64,000 nucleotides of DNA from Thioclava dalianensis (GTDB lineage Bacteria; Pseudomonadota; Alphaproteobacteria; Rhodobacterales; Rhodobacteraceae): contig NZ_JHEH01000001.1 of NCBI RefSeq assembly GCF_000715505.1, positions 62,001-126,000 on the forward strand, written 5' to 3'. Shown here piece by piece: positions 25,529 through 34,392 of the stretch. Under the pieces are notes generated by a model. The model saw only the letters and a list, made by a program, of their open reading frames with translations, made no database searches and was not told the origin of the DNA. The position numbers and the translations under genes were made by a program. Position 1 is the stretch's first letter; the number at the start of each line of letters is the position of its first letter.

Positions 25529-26169
25529 CTTGCGTCAAACTCCGTGTTGAGGGCGCGCACAAAGGCGTTGAGCCCGGGTTGGCGGTTGGCCCGCGCACGT
25601 TCGGCCATCAGGATCGTCTTCAGTTCAGCCTCAGCGGCATCGACGTCGCGGTTGATGATGACGTAATCATACTCGCCCCAATGGCTGATCTCGGTCATCG
25701 ATTTCTCCATCCGCCCCGCGATCACCTCATCGCTGTCTTGCGCGCGCGTGCGCAGACGCTGCTCAAGATCTGCAATCGAAGGCGGCAGGATGAAGATCGA
25801 GACCACATCGCTTGCCAGACTGGAGCGGCGGATCTGCTGACCGCCCTGCCAGTCGATATCGAACAACGTGTCGCGGCCATCGGCCATCGCGGCCTCGACC
25901 GGGCCTTTGGGCGTCCCGTAGAGATTGCCGAACACCTCGGCATGCTCCAGCATCTCCCCCGCCGCGACCATCTCTTCGAACGCGTCTCGGGTCTTGAAGA
26001 AATACTCCACCCCGTCGCGCTCACCCTGCCGGGGCTGACGGGTCGTGGCCGAAACCGAAAAGCGCAGCGTCGGATCCCATGTCATGAGACGGCGCGCCAG
26101 CGTCGATTTTCCGGCCCCCGAAGGCGATGACAGGATCACAAGCAAACCTCGGCGGTGCATATCGATCAT
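25525..26169 (-). CDS. gmk: Guanylate kinase
   Basis: Phosphorylates GMP to GDP. 214 residues. P-loop [37 protein letters not shown] for GMP binding and the TRDAFEEM segment. The ATG at 26169 has a GGAG ribosome site about 9 bases before; a GTG three codons upstream overlaps the yicC stop as GTGA. Co-transcribed with yicC. Confidence 0.95.
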   Translation of the reverse strand: MIDMHRRGLLVILSSPSGAGKSTLARRLMTWDPTLRFSVSATTRQPRQGERDGVEYFFKTRDAFEEMVAAGEMLEHAEVFGNLYGTPKGPVEAAMADGRDTLFDIDWQGGQQIRRSSLASDVVSIFILPPSIADLEQRLRTRAQDSDEVIAGRMEKSMTEISHWGEYDYVIINRDVDAAEAELKTILMAERARANRQPGLNAFVRALNTEFDAR

Positions 26170-26174
26170 CGGGC

Positions 26175-27101
26175 TCACTCCACGTTCTGAATTTGTTCGC
26201 GCATCTGATCGATCACATATTTCAGGTCAAGCCCGATCCGGGTCAGCGCACTGTCATTCGATTTCGAACATAAGGTGTTCGTCTCGCGCACGAATTCCTG
26301 TGCGAGAAACTCGAATTTTCGCCCCACCGGCCCGGGATCTGCCAGCAGCGCGCGCGCCGCCGTGATATGTGCGCGCAGGCGGTCGATCTCTTCGGTGATA
26401 TCGGCCTTCACCGCCAAGAGCGCAAGCTCCTGCGCGATGCGGTCCTGATCTGCGCCGGGAGTTGCCTCCATCACGCGGGCCAGAGCGGTGCGAAGGGCCT
26501 CTGCCGCCTCGGGCCTCCGCGCTTGCGCGCGTGTCTCGGCCTCATCGGTCAACTCGTCGATCCGGTCGATCTGGCCCGCAATGATCCGCCCCAGCTCGGC
26601 CCCTTCGGCGCAGCGCATCGCATGGAACTGCGCCAGAACGCGCTCGGCATCCGCGAGCAACAGCGGCACCAAACCGTCGGGGGTCGCGGGCGCAGCCGGG
26701 CCTTGTTCCAGCACTCCGCGCAGCGTCAAAATCTCCGCAGGCGTGCTCGGAGCCATCGCCAGCCCCTGCCCGGTTGCCGCTTTGTTAACCTCGTTCAGAG
26801 CGTTCAGCGCCGCCGCCAGCGCCTCCGGGTTAACGCGCAATGTGTCGCTCCCACCCTGACGTGTCAGCTTGAGCGAGAGCTGGATGTTGCCCCGCGCCGC
26901 GACCTGCGCCACGGCCTTGCGCAGCCCGGCCTCAAGCCCTGTCAAATCAGGGACTCGCAGCCGCAGATCGAGCCCTTTGCCGTTGACCGAACGCAGATCC
27001 CACGTCCAGTCATGCTCCAGCCCCGCGCCCTGCTCCGAGGCGAAGCCGGTCATCGAAACGGTGTGGATCTCGCCCTGGAAAATGTCCTGCGTTTTAACCA
27101 T
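26175..27101 (-). CDS. yicC: YicC-family endoribonuclease
   Basis: Family shown to be an RNA endonuclease in E. coli; broadly conserved next to gmk. 308 residues as annotated; the family usually begins at the SMTGFA motif, so the ATG at 27053 is an alternative start giving about 292 residues. The N-terminal SMTGFASEQ, central [13 protein letters not shown] and the C-terminal [22 protein letters not shown] are diagnostic. Confidence 0.9.
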   Translation of the reverse strand: MVKTQDIFQGEIHTVSMTGFASEQGAGLEHDWTWDLRSVNGKGLDLRLRVPDLTGLEAGLRKAVAQVAARGNIQLSLKLTRQGGSDTLRVNPEALAAALNALNEVNKAATGQGLAMAPSTPAEILTLRGVLEQGPAAPATPDGLVPLLLADAERVLAQFHAMRCAEGAELGRIIAGQIDRIDELTDEAETRAQARRPEAAEALRTALARVMEATPGADQDRIAQELALLAVKADITEEIDRLRAHITAARALLADPGPVGRKFEFLAQEFVRETNTLCSKSNDSALTRIGLDLKYVIDQMREQIQNVE

Positions 27102-27266
27102 TTTGTAGTTTTGTTCCCCATACAGGTGAAAACTGACGTATTAAGTGTTCAGTAACAAACTCGCTCCGACGGTCAACCGAAACGACCGGAAGGCTATGCT
27201 GGCAGCGGCGTTTGAGGTGTAGGGATCGCGACCGCGGCGTCACGATCATGATAGGGTAGGTTTGAA

Positions 27267-27974
27267 ATGGAACGCGAGTCGCAACCGAAGATCATCCCCA
27301 TCGGCGCAGGCGTCGGACGCCGGGTCAGCAATGAGCTGCGCGCCTATTGGGAAGCGCTGCGCAAGGGGCGCAATGTGCCCGCACGCTCTGAGGTGGACCC
27401 GCGCGGTATCGAACGATCGCTGGAATTCGCCTTTATTCTCGAACGCGTAGCCCCCGGCATGGGTCGGTTTCGGCTCGCGGGCACTCATCTCAATGACGTC
27501 ATGGGCATGGAGGTGCGCGGCATGCCGCTCAGCGCGCTGTTCACCCCCGATGGCCGCAAGAAGATCTCCGAGATTACCGAGGCCGTCTTTGCCGGTCCCG
27601 AGATTGCAGAGGTCGATCTGCGCGCGCAAACCGGCATCGGCAAGCCCGAGCTTGCAGCCCGGCTCCTGATCTTGCCGCTCGCCTCGGATCTGGGCGATGT
27701 CACGCGTGCGCTCGGATGTCTCGTCGCCGAGGGAGAGCTGGGCCGAACGCCGCGCCGGTTCGAGGTCAGCGCCCGGCGTTTGATCGAGATCGGGGCCGAC
27801 GCCCCGGCGCAACGCCCGGCCCCGGCCCCGCTTCAGCGCGAACAGCTGGGATTCGCGGAGAGCCAGGCGCCGTTTGCCGGCCCGCCGCGCAAAAAGACGC
27901 CCTCCGAGCATTTCGCCGAGATGACGCCCGATGAGCGGCGCGCGATGTTCCGCGTGGTGCGCGAGCCACACTGA
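27267..27974 (+). CDS. PAS-domain protein (PAS_5 type)
   Basis: A 235-residue soluble protein with an alphaproteobacterial PAS-fold domain over residues about 20-160 (LRAYWEALRKGRNVPARSEV, RFRLAGTHLNDVMGMEVRGM) and a Pro/Ala-rich disordered tail. The family is common and uncharacterised in Rhodobacterales, with no output domain. Divergent from yicC. The 218 bases after it (27975-28192) show no gene. Confidence 0.8.
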   Translation: MERESQPKIIPIGAGVGRRVSNELRAYWEALRKGRNVPARSEVDPRGIERSLEFAFILERVAPGMGRFRLAGTHLNDVMGMEVRGMPLSALFTPDGRKKISEITEAVFAGPEIAEVDLRAQTGIGKPELAARLLILPLASDLGDVTRALGCLVAEGELGRTPRRFEVSARRLIEIGADAPAQRPAPAPLQREQLGFAESQAPFAGPPRKKTPSEHFAEMTPDERRAMFRVVREPH

Positions 27975-28192
27975 GCCGCGCCTGCCCTTGGCCTCTGACC
28001 AAAGCCCCCGCCTTCGCGCCGCGACTCGTGTCGCGCGGATGCGGGTTTTCCTTTTCAAACCGCTCCCCCAGATTCGATGAGTCGTCCCTCACGCTGCGGC
28101 GGCTGCGCTCACGCGCTCGGCATAGAACCGCCAGCGTTGCGCAATTGCCTGTGAGAACAGGGCATGAGGGCTTGCTACTGGGCATGAAAACG

Positions 28193-28330
28193 AAAAAAAA
28201 GACGCCCGCACGAAGCGGGCGTCAAGTCATGAGGCAGGTTTCATACAGGCAAGAAACCTATCGAGCAGTAAGATCCTTATACGCAATGCGACGCCTCTCT
28301 CCAAGGGAAAAGTTTGCGCACTTTCAATCG
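28193..28330 (-). ncRNA. Candidate small RNA with its own terminator
   Basis: On the minus strand a perfect terminator (GACGCCCGC, loop, GCGGGCGTC, then eight T; 28223 down to 28193) ends a region that holds no minus-strand gene upstream. Just before it lies another hairpin (AGGTTTC/GAAACCT, 28236-28259). A transcript of about 80-140 bases is suggested. The 5' end given is arbitrary; no clear promoter was found. Confidence 0.4.
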
Positions 28331-28379
28331 CCTCGCTAGCTTGGCGCTATAATAAACGGGCAGAAGAGGGATTGTTGCG

Positions 28380-30203
28380 ATGTTGAGATCGGTGTTTTTC
28401 CGAGCAGCGGTAATCGGTACGCTTGCGTTGAGCCCAATATTTGCGGGGCCTGCCCTTGCCGCACCGCAAGGGGCGATCGCAATGTATGGCAAACCCGCCC
28501 TGCCCGATGGTTTTGACCACTTACCCTACGCAAACCCGGATGCCCCCAAGGGCGGTGAGATCCGATTCGGGGTCGCGGGGATGTACGATTCTTTCAATCC
28601 ATGGATCCTGAACGGACGTCCGGCGCAGGGAATCAGCCAATATGTGACCGAATCGCTCATGGGCCGGTCCTGGGACGAGCCCTTCACGCTTTATGGTCTG
28701 CTCGCGCAATCCATCGAGACCGATGACGCGCGAAGCTGGGTCGAATTCACGCTGCGCCCGGATGCGAAATTCTCGGATGGCAATCCCGTCACCATCGAGG
28801 ATGTCATGTGGAGCTATAAAACGCTGGGCACGGAGGGCCATCCGAAATACCGCAACGCGTGGTCCAAGGTGGCCAAGATGGAGCAGACCGGCCCACGCTC
28901 CGTGCGCTTTACCTTCACCGAGCCCGACCGCGAATTGGCGCTGATCATGGGGCTGCGCCCGATCCTTGAAAAGGCGCAGTGGGTGGGCAAGGATTTCGCC
29001 AATACGACCGACATGAAGCCGATTGGCTCGGGGCCCTACGTGATCGACAAGGCCGTGCCCGGCAAATACATCATCCTCAAGCGCAACCCGGACTATTGGG
29101 GCCGCAATCTGGGCTTCAACAAAGGCCGCAACAATTTCGATTTCATCCGCTACGACTATTTCGGCGATGGCGGCGTTGTGTTCGAGGCCTTCAAGGGCGG
29201 AGCGATCAACACCTATAAAGAGTTCAACGTCTCGAACTGGCAGCGCAATTACAATTTCCCTGCCGTGCAATCGGGCGAGATCGTCAAATCCGAGATCCCC
29301 AACCAGCGCCCCTCGGGCTTCAAGGGGCTGGTGATGAACACCCGCAACCCGATCTTTGCCGATTGGCGGGTCCGTCAGGCCATGATCGATGCGTTTAATT
29401 TCGAATTCATCAACAAGACCGTCAATGACGGGGCCGAGCCGCGCATCACCTCTTATTTCTCGAATTCCGAGCTGGGGATGAAGCCGGGCCCTGCCGAGGG
29501 CAAGGTGCTCGCACTCCTTGAGCCGTTCAAAGATTCGCTGCTTCCCGGCACGATCTCGGGCTACTCCCTGCCCAAGAGCGACGGCAAAAACCGCAACCGC
29601 AAGAATATGCGTTCCGCAGCCAAGCTGCTGCAAGAGGCGGGCTGGCAGGTCAATGACCGCGGTATCCTCGAGAAGGACGGACGCCCCTTCACCTTCGATA
29701 TCGTCTTGCAGCAGGGCGCGGCTGAAACCCAGAGCATTGTCGATATCTACACGCAGGCGCTCAAGCGTCTTGGTATCGTGCCGCAGGTGACGGTGATTGA
29801 TGACGCGCAGTATACCCAGCGCACCAATGCCTATGATTTCGATATGGCATGGTTTTGGAACACGCCCTCGCTCAGCCCCGGCAATGAGCAGATGTATTAC
29901 TGGGGACACAAGGGTGTGACCGAACAGGGCACGCGCAACTGGATGGGGATGAACTCCCCGGCAGCTGAGGCGATGATCAACGACATGCTCAACGCCCGCA
30001 GCCATGAGGATTTCATCGCAGGCGCCCATGCGCTCGACCGCATCCTGACCGCTGGACGCTATGTGATCCCGGTGTCTTTCGCGCCGGTTGACCGGATTGC
30101 GCATATCAAGGCGCTTCACTACCCCAAGAAAACACCAGTATACGGGGACTGGTCGGGCTTTGAGCCCGACGTCTGGTGGTATGACGACAAGACCAAGCAA
30201 TAG
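28380..30203 (+). CDS. Family 5 extracellular solute-binding protein (YejA-like)
   Basis: A 607-residue periplasmic peptide-binding protein. Signal peptide MLRSVFFRAAVIGTLALSPI with an ALA-A cleavage site near residue 28. SBP_bac_5 motifs: GLLAQSIETDD, ARSWVEFTLRPDAKFSDGNP, PIGSGPYVIDK and RNPDYWGRN. Closest in style to YejA-type binding proteins. No permease or ATPase genes follow, so it must use a transporter encoded elsewhere. A TATAAT at 28348-28353 may be its -10 box. Confidence 0.9.
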   Translation: MLRSVFFRAAVIGTLALSPIFAGPALAAPQGAIAMYGKPALPDGFDHLPYANPDAPKGGEIRFGVAGMYDSFNPWILNGRPAQGISQYVTESLMGRSWDEPFTLYGLLAQSIETDDARSWVEFTLRPDAKFSDGNPVTIEDVMWSYKTLGTEGHPKYRNAWSKVAKMEQTGPRSVRFTFTEPDRELALIMGLRPILEKAQWVGKDFANTTDMKPIGSGPYVIDKAVPGKYIILKRNPDYWGRNLGFNKGRNNFDFIRYDYFGDGGVVFEAFKGGAINTYKEFNVSNWQRNYNFPAVQSGEIVKSEIPNQRPSGFKGLVMNTRNPIFADWRVRQAMIDAFNFEFINKTVNDGAEPRITSYFSNSELGMKPGPAEGKVLALLEPFKDSLLPGTISGYSLPKSDGKNRNRKNMRSAAKLLQEAGWQVNDRGILEKDGRPFTFDIVLQQGAAETQSIVDIYTQALKRLGIVPQVTVIDDAQYTQRTNAYDFDMAWFWNTPSLSPGNEQMYYWGHKGVTEQGTRNWMGMNSPAAEAMINDMLNARSHEDFIAGAHALDRILTAGRYVIPVSFAPVDRIAHIKALHYPKKTPVYGDWSGFEPDVWWYDDKTKQ

Positions 30204-30212
30204 GGCAGAAAA

Positions 30213-30332
30213 ATGAAGATGTTGATCCTTATGGCCGCGATGGCGGTGACCTTGGCAGGGTGCAACACGGTGGCCGGTGTGGGCGATGACATATCGGGGA
30301 CAGCGCGCACGGTTCAGGGCTGGATGCACTGA
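30213..30332 (+). CDS. Entericidin-like small lipoprotein
   Basis: A 39-residue product, MKMLILMAAMAVTLAGCNTVAG in start; the lipobox is TLAGC, with Cys17 as lipid anchor. The GDDI-x5-TVQ tail matches the entericidin A/B family. In E. coli such lipoproteins form a toxin-antidote pair, but here only one gene is seen. Only nine bases after the binding protein. Confidence 0.8.
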   Translation: MKMLILMAAMAVTLAGCNTVAGVGDDISGTARTVQGWMH

Positions 30333-30480
30333 TCCGAGCGGAGTGATTGCGGCGAAGGTGCGGTGAAGGAACCACAGCGGCCCGAAATGCCTTTTGCCTT
30401 TGCAGAGCCCGGCGCGCATTCTAGCGATTGGCGAGGGTCAGCCTGCGCAGGCGCGGATAGACGATAAGGAGACAGCGCTG

Positions 30481-30807
30481 ATGAAATGGCATCACATCGA
30501 GGAAAACTGGGCATCGTTCTACGAGGCGATCACGGATCGCTGGCCCGAAGCCGACCCGGCGGATCTGGACGAGATCGACGGCGATCAGCGCGCCTTTCTG
30601 CGCTATATCGCCGAGCTGACTGAGCAAGAGCCGATCGACGCGCGCGAAGAGGTGCTCGAATGGCTCCGGGGCGAGTTGCCCTCGGATGTCGTGATGGATC
30701 CGGCCCATGACAACCGCTCGATCATGCTGTCGGGCAAGTATATCCCCGAGGGCGAGGATGAATCCGATGATGACGCGCGCTTTGGCGATGACGAGGAAGA
30801 GGAATGA
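30481..30807 (+). CDS. CsbD-like protein with acidic tail
   Basis: A 108-residue protein. Residues 1-65 resemble CsbD-family stress proteins (KWHHIEENWASFYEAITDRW, DLDEIDGDQRAFLRYIAEL). The last 15 residues are nearly all Asp/Glu. The ATG at 30481 has a GGAG ribosome site. Function unknown in the family, often induced by stress. Confidence 0.75.
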   Translation: MKWHHIEENWASFYEAITDRWPEADPADLDEIDGDQRAFLRYIAELTEQEPIDAREEVLEWLRGELPSDVVMDPAHDNRSIMLSGKYIPEGEDESDDDARFGDDEEEE

Positions 30808-30851
30808 CCGGCGCGCCGGTCCTCCCGGACGCAGCTAACTGAGCGTGTCGG

Positions 30852-32372
30852 ATGCGCTCTGAATTCCTCTCTGCACCGCTGCCCGCGCCGCCCGCCGCGT
30901 TCAACATGGCAGCCCATGTGCTGGCGGCGGGGACTGCGCGCCCGGATAAGCTTGCGATGCAGATCGTGCGGCCCTCCGGGGCGGAGCGCTGGTCCTATGC
31001 TCGTTTGATCGCCGCAGTCCGCGGGGCGGGCACACGGCTGTTGGAGCAAGGACTGGTTGAGGGCGACCGCGTGCTCTTGCGTCTGGGCAATGGCCCGGAA
31101 TTTCCGGTGGCTTTTCTGGGCGCGCTGGCAGCGGGGCTGATCCCGGTGCCAACCTCGGCCCAGCTCACTGCCCCCGAAATCACCCGGCTTGCGCATGTCA
31201 TCGACCCTGCCGCCATCCTTGCAGGTCCCGATCTGGCGCGGCCCGACCATCCCGCGCGGGTGATCGAGGCGTCCACCCTCCACCGCGCCGAAGACGCCGC
31301 TCCTTGCGCCTTCCAGATGGGCGACCCGGAGCGTCCGGGCTACATGATCTTCACCTCTGGCCCCGGCGGGCAGCCGCGGGCCGTGGTCCATGCCCATCGC
31401 GCGATCTGGGCCCGTCAGATGATGCATCAGGGTTGGTATGCGATGCGTGAGGCCGACCGAATGCTTCATGCGGGCGCGTTCAACTGGACCTATACGCTGG
31501 GCACCGGGCTGATGGATCCGTGGACGCTGGGCGCCACGGCGCTGATCCCGGGGGCGGGCGTCGAGCCGCGCAGCCTGCCGCTTTTGATGAAGCGCTTCGA
31601 TGCCACGCTTTTCGCCGCGGCTCCCGGCGTGTTTCGCCAGATCCTTGCCCATCACGCCACGCTCACCCTGCCGCGCCTGCGTCATAGTCTGAGCGCGGGC
31701 GAGGCTTTGCCTGAGCAGACCCGCCAAGCCTGGGAGGCGGCCAGCGGCACACCGATCTATCCTGCGCTTGGGATGTCGGAATGCTCGACCTTCATCTCGG
31801 CCAGCCCTGCGCGCCCGGCCCCGCCCGGCGCCACGGGCTATCCGCAGCCCGGTCGGCACATCGCGGTCTTGGATGCCGACGGCCTGCCGGTCGCACGCGG
31901 CACGCCGGGGGAGCTGGCCGTGCATGAGGGCGATCCGGGGCTGTACCTCGGCTATTGGGGGGCACCCGAGGCCAGTGCCGCGCGCCGTCGGGGTCCGTGG
32001 TTTGTCACGGGCGACATGGTCAGCATGGCTCAGGATGACGCGATCACCTATCTGGGGCGCGAGGACGATATGCTCAATGCCGGGGGATTTCGGGTCTCGC
32101 CGCTTGAGATTGAAGAGACGCTCGCCGCCTGCCCCGATGTGGGCGAACTGGCCGCCGTCGAACTCGCGGTGAAGGCCGATGCGAGCGTGATCGCGCTGGC
32201 CTATACCGGCCCTGTCAGCGCCGAGAGCTTGGCCACCTTTGCCCAATCCCGTCTGGCGCGGTACAAGCAGCCACGAATCTACCGCCGCATCGCCACGCTG
32301 CCGCGCAATCGCAACGGAAAGCTGCAACGCGCCGCGCTGCGCGGGATGCTGACCGAAGGAGACCGCCCATGA
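30852..32372 (+). CDS. AMP-binding acyl-CoA synthetase (benzoate-CoA ligase-like)
   Basis: A 506-residue ANL-superfamily enzyme that activates a carboxylic acid with ATP and joins it to CoA. The usual P-loop TSGTTGxPK is altered to TSGPGGQPRAV. ALGMSECSTFI, the DMVSM/GREDDMLNAGGFRVSP hinge and the C-terminal PRNRNGKLQR Lys are conserved. Overlaps the FrnE-like gene by ATGA. The benzoate-CoA-ligase resemblance is from overall pattern; substrate unknown. Confidence 0.85.
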   Translation: MRSEFLSAPLPAPPAAFNMAAHVLAAGTARPDKLAMQIVRPSGAERWSYARLIAAVRGAGTRLLEQGLVEGDRVLLRLGNGPEFPVAFLGALAAGLIPVPTSAQLTAPEITRLAHVIDPAAILAGPDLARPDHPARVIEASTLHRAEDAAPCAFQMGDPERPGYMIFTSGPGGQPRAVVHAHRAIWARQMMHQGWYAMREADRMLHAGAFNWTYTLGTGLMDPWTLGATALIPGAGVEPRSLPLLMKRFDATLFAAAPGVFRQILAHHATLTLPRLRHSLSAGEALPEQTRQAWEAASGTPIYPALGMSECSTFISASPARPAPPGATGYPQPGRHIAVLDADGLPVARGTPGELAVHEGDPGLYLGYWGAPEASAARRRGPWFVTGDMVSMAQDDAITYLGREDDMLNAGGFRVSPLEIEETLAACPDVGELAAVELAVKADASVIALAYTGPVSAESLATFAQSRLARYKQPRIYRRIATLPRNRNGKLQRAALRGMLTEGDRP

Positions 32373-33016
32373 TCCCGCTCGATATTTTCGCCGATCCCGT
32401 CTGCCCGTGGTGCTATATCGGCAAGGCGCGGCTTGATCAGGCGCTGCAGGCCCGGCCCGACCACCCTTTCGTGCGCAGCTGGCAGCCCTTCCAGCTCAAC
32501 CCGACGATGCCCGCGCAGGGCATGTCGCGCGCCGATTATCTGGAAGCCAAGTTCGGCAAGGACAAGGCTGTGAAGATGCATGTGCAACTCTTGGAGATCG
32601 CGCAGGCCGAGGGGATCGAATTCCACCCCGAGCGCGTCACCCATCAGCCCAATACCCGCGATGCGCACCGTCTGCTTTACTGGGCGGGGATCGAGCATGC
32701 GCAGGGTGCGGTTATGGATGCCATCTTGCGCGCACATTGGATCGAGGGGCAAAACATCTCCGACCCCAAGCTGCTGAGCGAGATCGCACAGAGCTGCGGA
32801 ATGGACGGCGCTCTGACGGCGCGGCTGCTGGCCTCGGAGGCAGATCTCGACACGCTTGCCGCCAAGGAACGCCACGCCCGCGAGCGCGGCATCACCGCCG
32901 TTCCGACCTTTATCGTGGCCGAGCGCCATGTCGTCGAAGGCGCGCAGCCGACCGATCTTTGGCTGCGTGTGATAGATGAGCTGTCAGGCGCCCCCGAAAC
33001 GGCCACCCAACACTAA
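32369..33016 (+). CDS. FrnE-like DsbA-family oxidoreductase
   Basis: A 215-residue cytosolic DsbA-fold protein. Active site DPVCPWCYIGKARL has CPWC, and the cis-Pro loop is ITAVPTFIV. Such proteins are disulfide isomerases or glutathione-dependent isomerases. Translationally coupled to the upstream acyl-CoA synthetase, so the two may act in one catabolic route, for example of aromatic compounds. Confidence 0.88.
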   Translation: MIPLDIFADPVCPWCYIGKARLDQALQARPDHPFVRSWQPFQLNPTMPAQGMSRADYLEAKFGKDKAVKMHVQLLEIAQAEGIEFHPERVTHQPNTRDAHRLLYWAGIEHAQGAVMDAILRAHWIEGQNISDPKLLSEIAQSCGMDGALTARLLASEADLDTLAAKERHARERGITAVPTFIVAERHVVEGAQPTDLWLRVIDELSGAPETATQH

Positions 33017-33121
33017 TCACCTCCGCGTGAGCGCACAGCTCTCTGCGCGCTCCCCGCACTGGTCATTTGGGCCAGAACGCCTTTATGGTGCGCCCAAATT
33101 TTGCGCAAAAGAGTTCCAGAC

Positions 33122-34342
33122 ATGACCCAGATTCCCGACGCGACGCTCGTCGCGCGCAATCGACGTTCGCTGCCCGAATTGATCGTGATGCTCGCAACCC
33201 TCACCGCGACCATCGCGTTTTCAATCGATGGCATGCTGCCCGCGCTGCCCCAGATCGCCGCCGATCTGAGCCCGGACGCGGTCAACCGCGCCCAGCTTGT
33301 GCTCACATCCTTCGTGCTGGGCATGGGGTTGGGGACGATCATTGCCGGACCGATCTCGGATGCGATCGGGCGCAAGCTGACGATCAATATCGGGATCGCG
33401 ATCTACATGGTGGGCGCTTTCGTGGCCGTGCATGCGCAAAGCCTTGAGGCGCTGCTTGCCGCCCGCGTGCTGCAAGGGATCGGGGCCGCCGGCCCTCGGA
33501 TCACCGTGATGGCGCTGATCCGCGATCTGTTTGCGGGCCGCGAGATGGCGAAGGTGACCTCCTTCATCATGATGATCTTCATTCTGGTGCCAGCGGTTGC
33601 ACCCTCGGTCGGGTCGCTGATCATCTCGGCTTTTGATTGGCGCGGCGTGTTCTGGGCCTTCATCTTGTTCGGTTTCGTGGGCGTGAGCTGGCTCAATCTG
33701 CGCCAGCCCGAAACGCTGGCGCCCGAAAACCGCCGCCCGATCAGCGTGGCCAAGCTGACCGCTGCCGCGCGCGAGGTTTTCGCCCATTACGAAGTGCGCA
33801 TCTACATCATCACGATCACTCTGGGCTTTGGGCAGATGTTCGCGTTACTCTCTTCGGCCCAGCAGCTCTATGCCACGCATGGCGTGACCGATACCTTCCC
33901 GCTTTGGTTCGCGGGCGGCGCGCTGATGGCGGGCACGGGCAGTATTTTCAACGCCCGCTACGTGATGACGCTGGGGATGCGCAAGATCGTCAAGGCGAGC
34001 TATATCATGCAGATCTGCGTCTCGACGGTGATGCTGATCCTCGTGCTCGCAGGCTTCACAGATGGCGCGGCGGGCTTCCCGCTCATCTTCATCTACACTG
34101 TTACGGTGTTCTGGATGGCCGGGGTGACCTTTGGCAATCTCAATGCGCTGGCGCTAGAGCATATGGGCCATATTGCGGGGACGGCTGCGACCATCGTGAC
34201 CGCGATCTCGACGGTGGGGGCCGTGCTGATCGCGGCGCCCGTGGGGCTGGCCTTCAACGGCACAGCGCTGCCCATCGTGATCGCCACGCTGATCTGCTCG
34301 ACGCTGGCGTGGTTCCTGATCCGCAAGACTCAGGAAATCTGA
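33122..34342 (+). CDS. Bcr/CflA-family multidrug efflux MFS transporter
   Basis: A 406-residue inner-membrane antiporter with 12 predicted helices. Motifs: MLATLTATIAFSIDGMLPALP in TM1, GPISDAIGRKLT (MFS motif A after TM2) and RVLQGIGAAGPRI in TM4. Start at ATG 33122; an earlier in-frame start adds seven residues. Exports drugs or amino-acid derivatives in relatives. Confidence 0.9.
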   Translation: MTQIPDATLVARNRRSLPELIVMLATLTATIAFSIDGMLPALPQIAADLSPDAVNRAQLVLTSFVLGMGLGTIIAGPISDAIGRKLTINIGIAIYMVGAFVAVHAQSLEALLAARVLQGIGAAGPRITVMALIRDLFAGREMAKVTSFIMMIFILVPAVAPSVGSLIISAFDWRGVFWAFILFGFVGVSWLNLRQPETLAPENRRPISVAKLTAAAREVFAHYEVRIYIITITLGFGQMFALLSSAQQLYATHGVTDTFPLWFAGGALMAGTGSIFNARYVMTLGMRKIVKASYIMQICVSTVMLILVLAGFTDGAAGFPLIFIYTVTVFWMAGVTFGNLNALALEHMGHIAGTAATIVTAISTVGAVLIAAPVGLAFNGTALPIVIATLICSTLAWFLIRKTQEI

Positions 34343-34351
34343 TCCACAGAG

Positions 34352-34385
34352 AGGGCCTGCGCCAGTCGCGCGGGCCCTTTCTTTG
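34352..34385 (+). terminator. Terminator after the MFS gene
   Basis: AGGGCCTGCGC pairs with GCGCGGGCCCT (one G-T pair), loop CAGTC, followed by TTTCTTT. Confidence 0.85.
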
Positions 34386-34392
34386 TCGCGGC

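Noticed and set aside
28028-28339. 103-codon plus-strand open frame before the peptide-binding gene
   Set aside because: No ribosome site, Arg/Ser-rich translation, and it crosses a terminator-like structure; regarded as non-coding.
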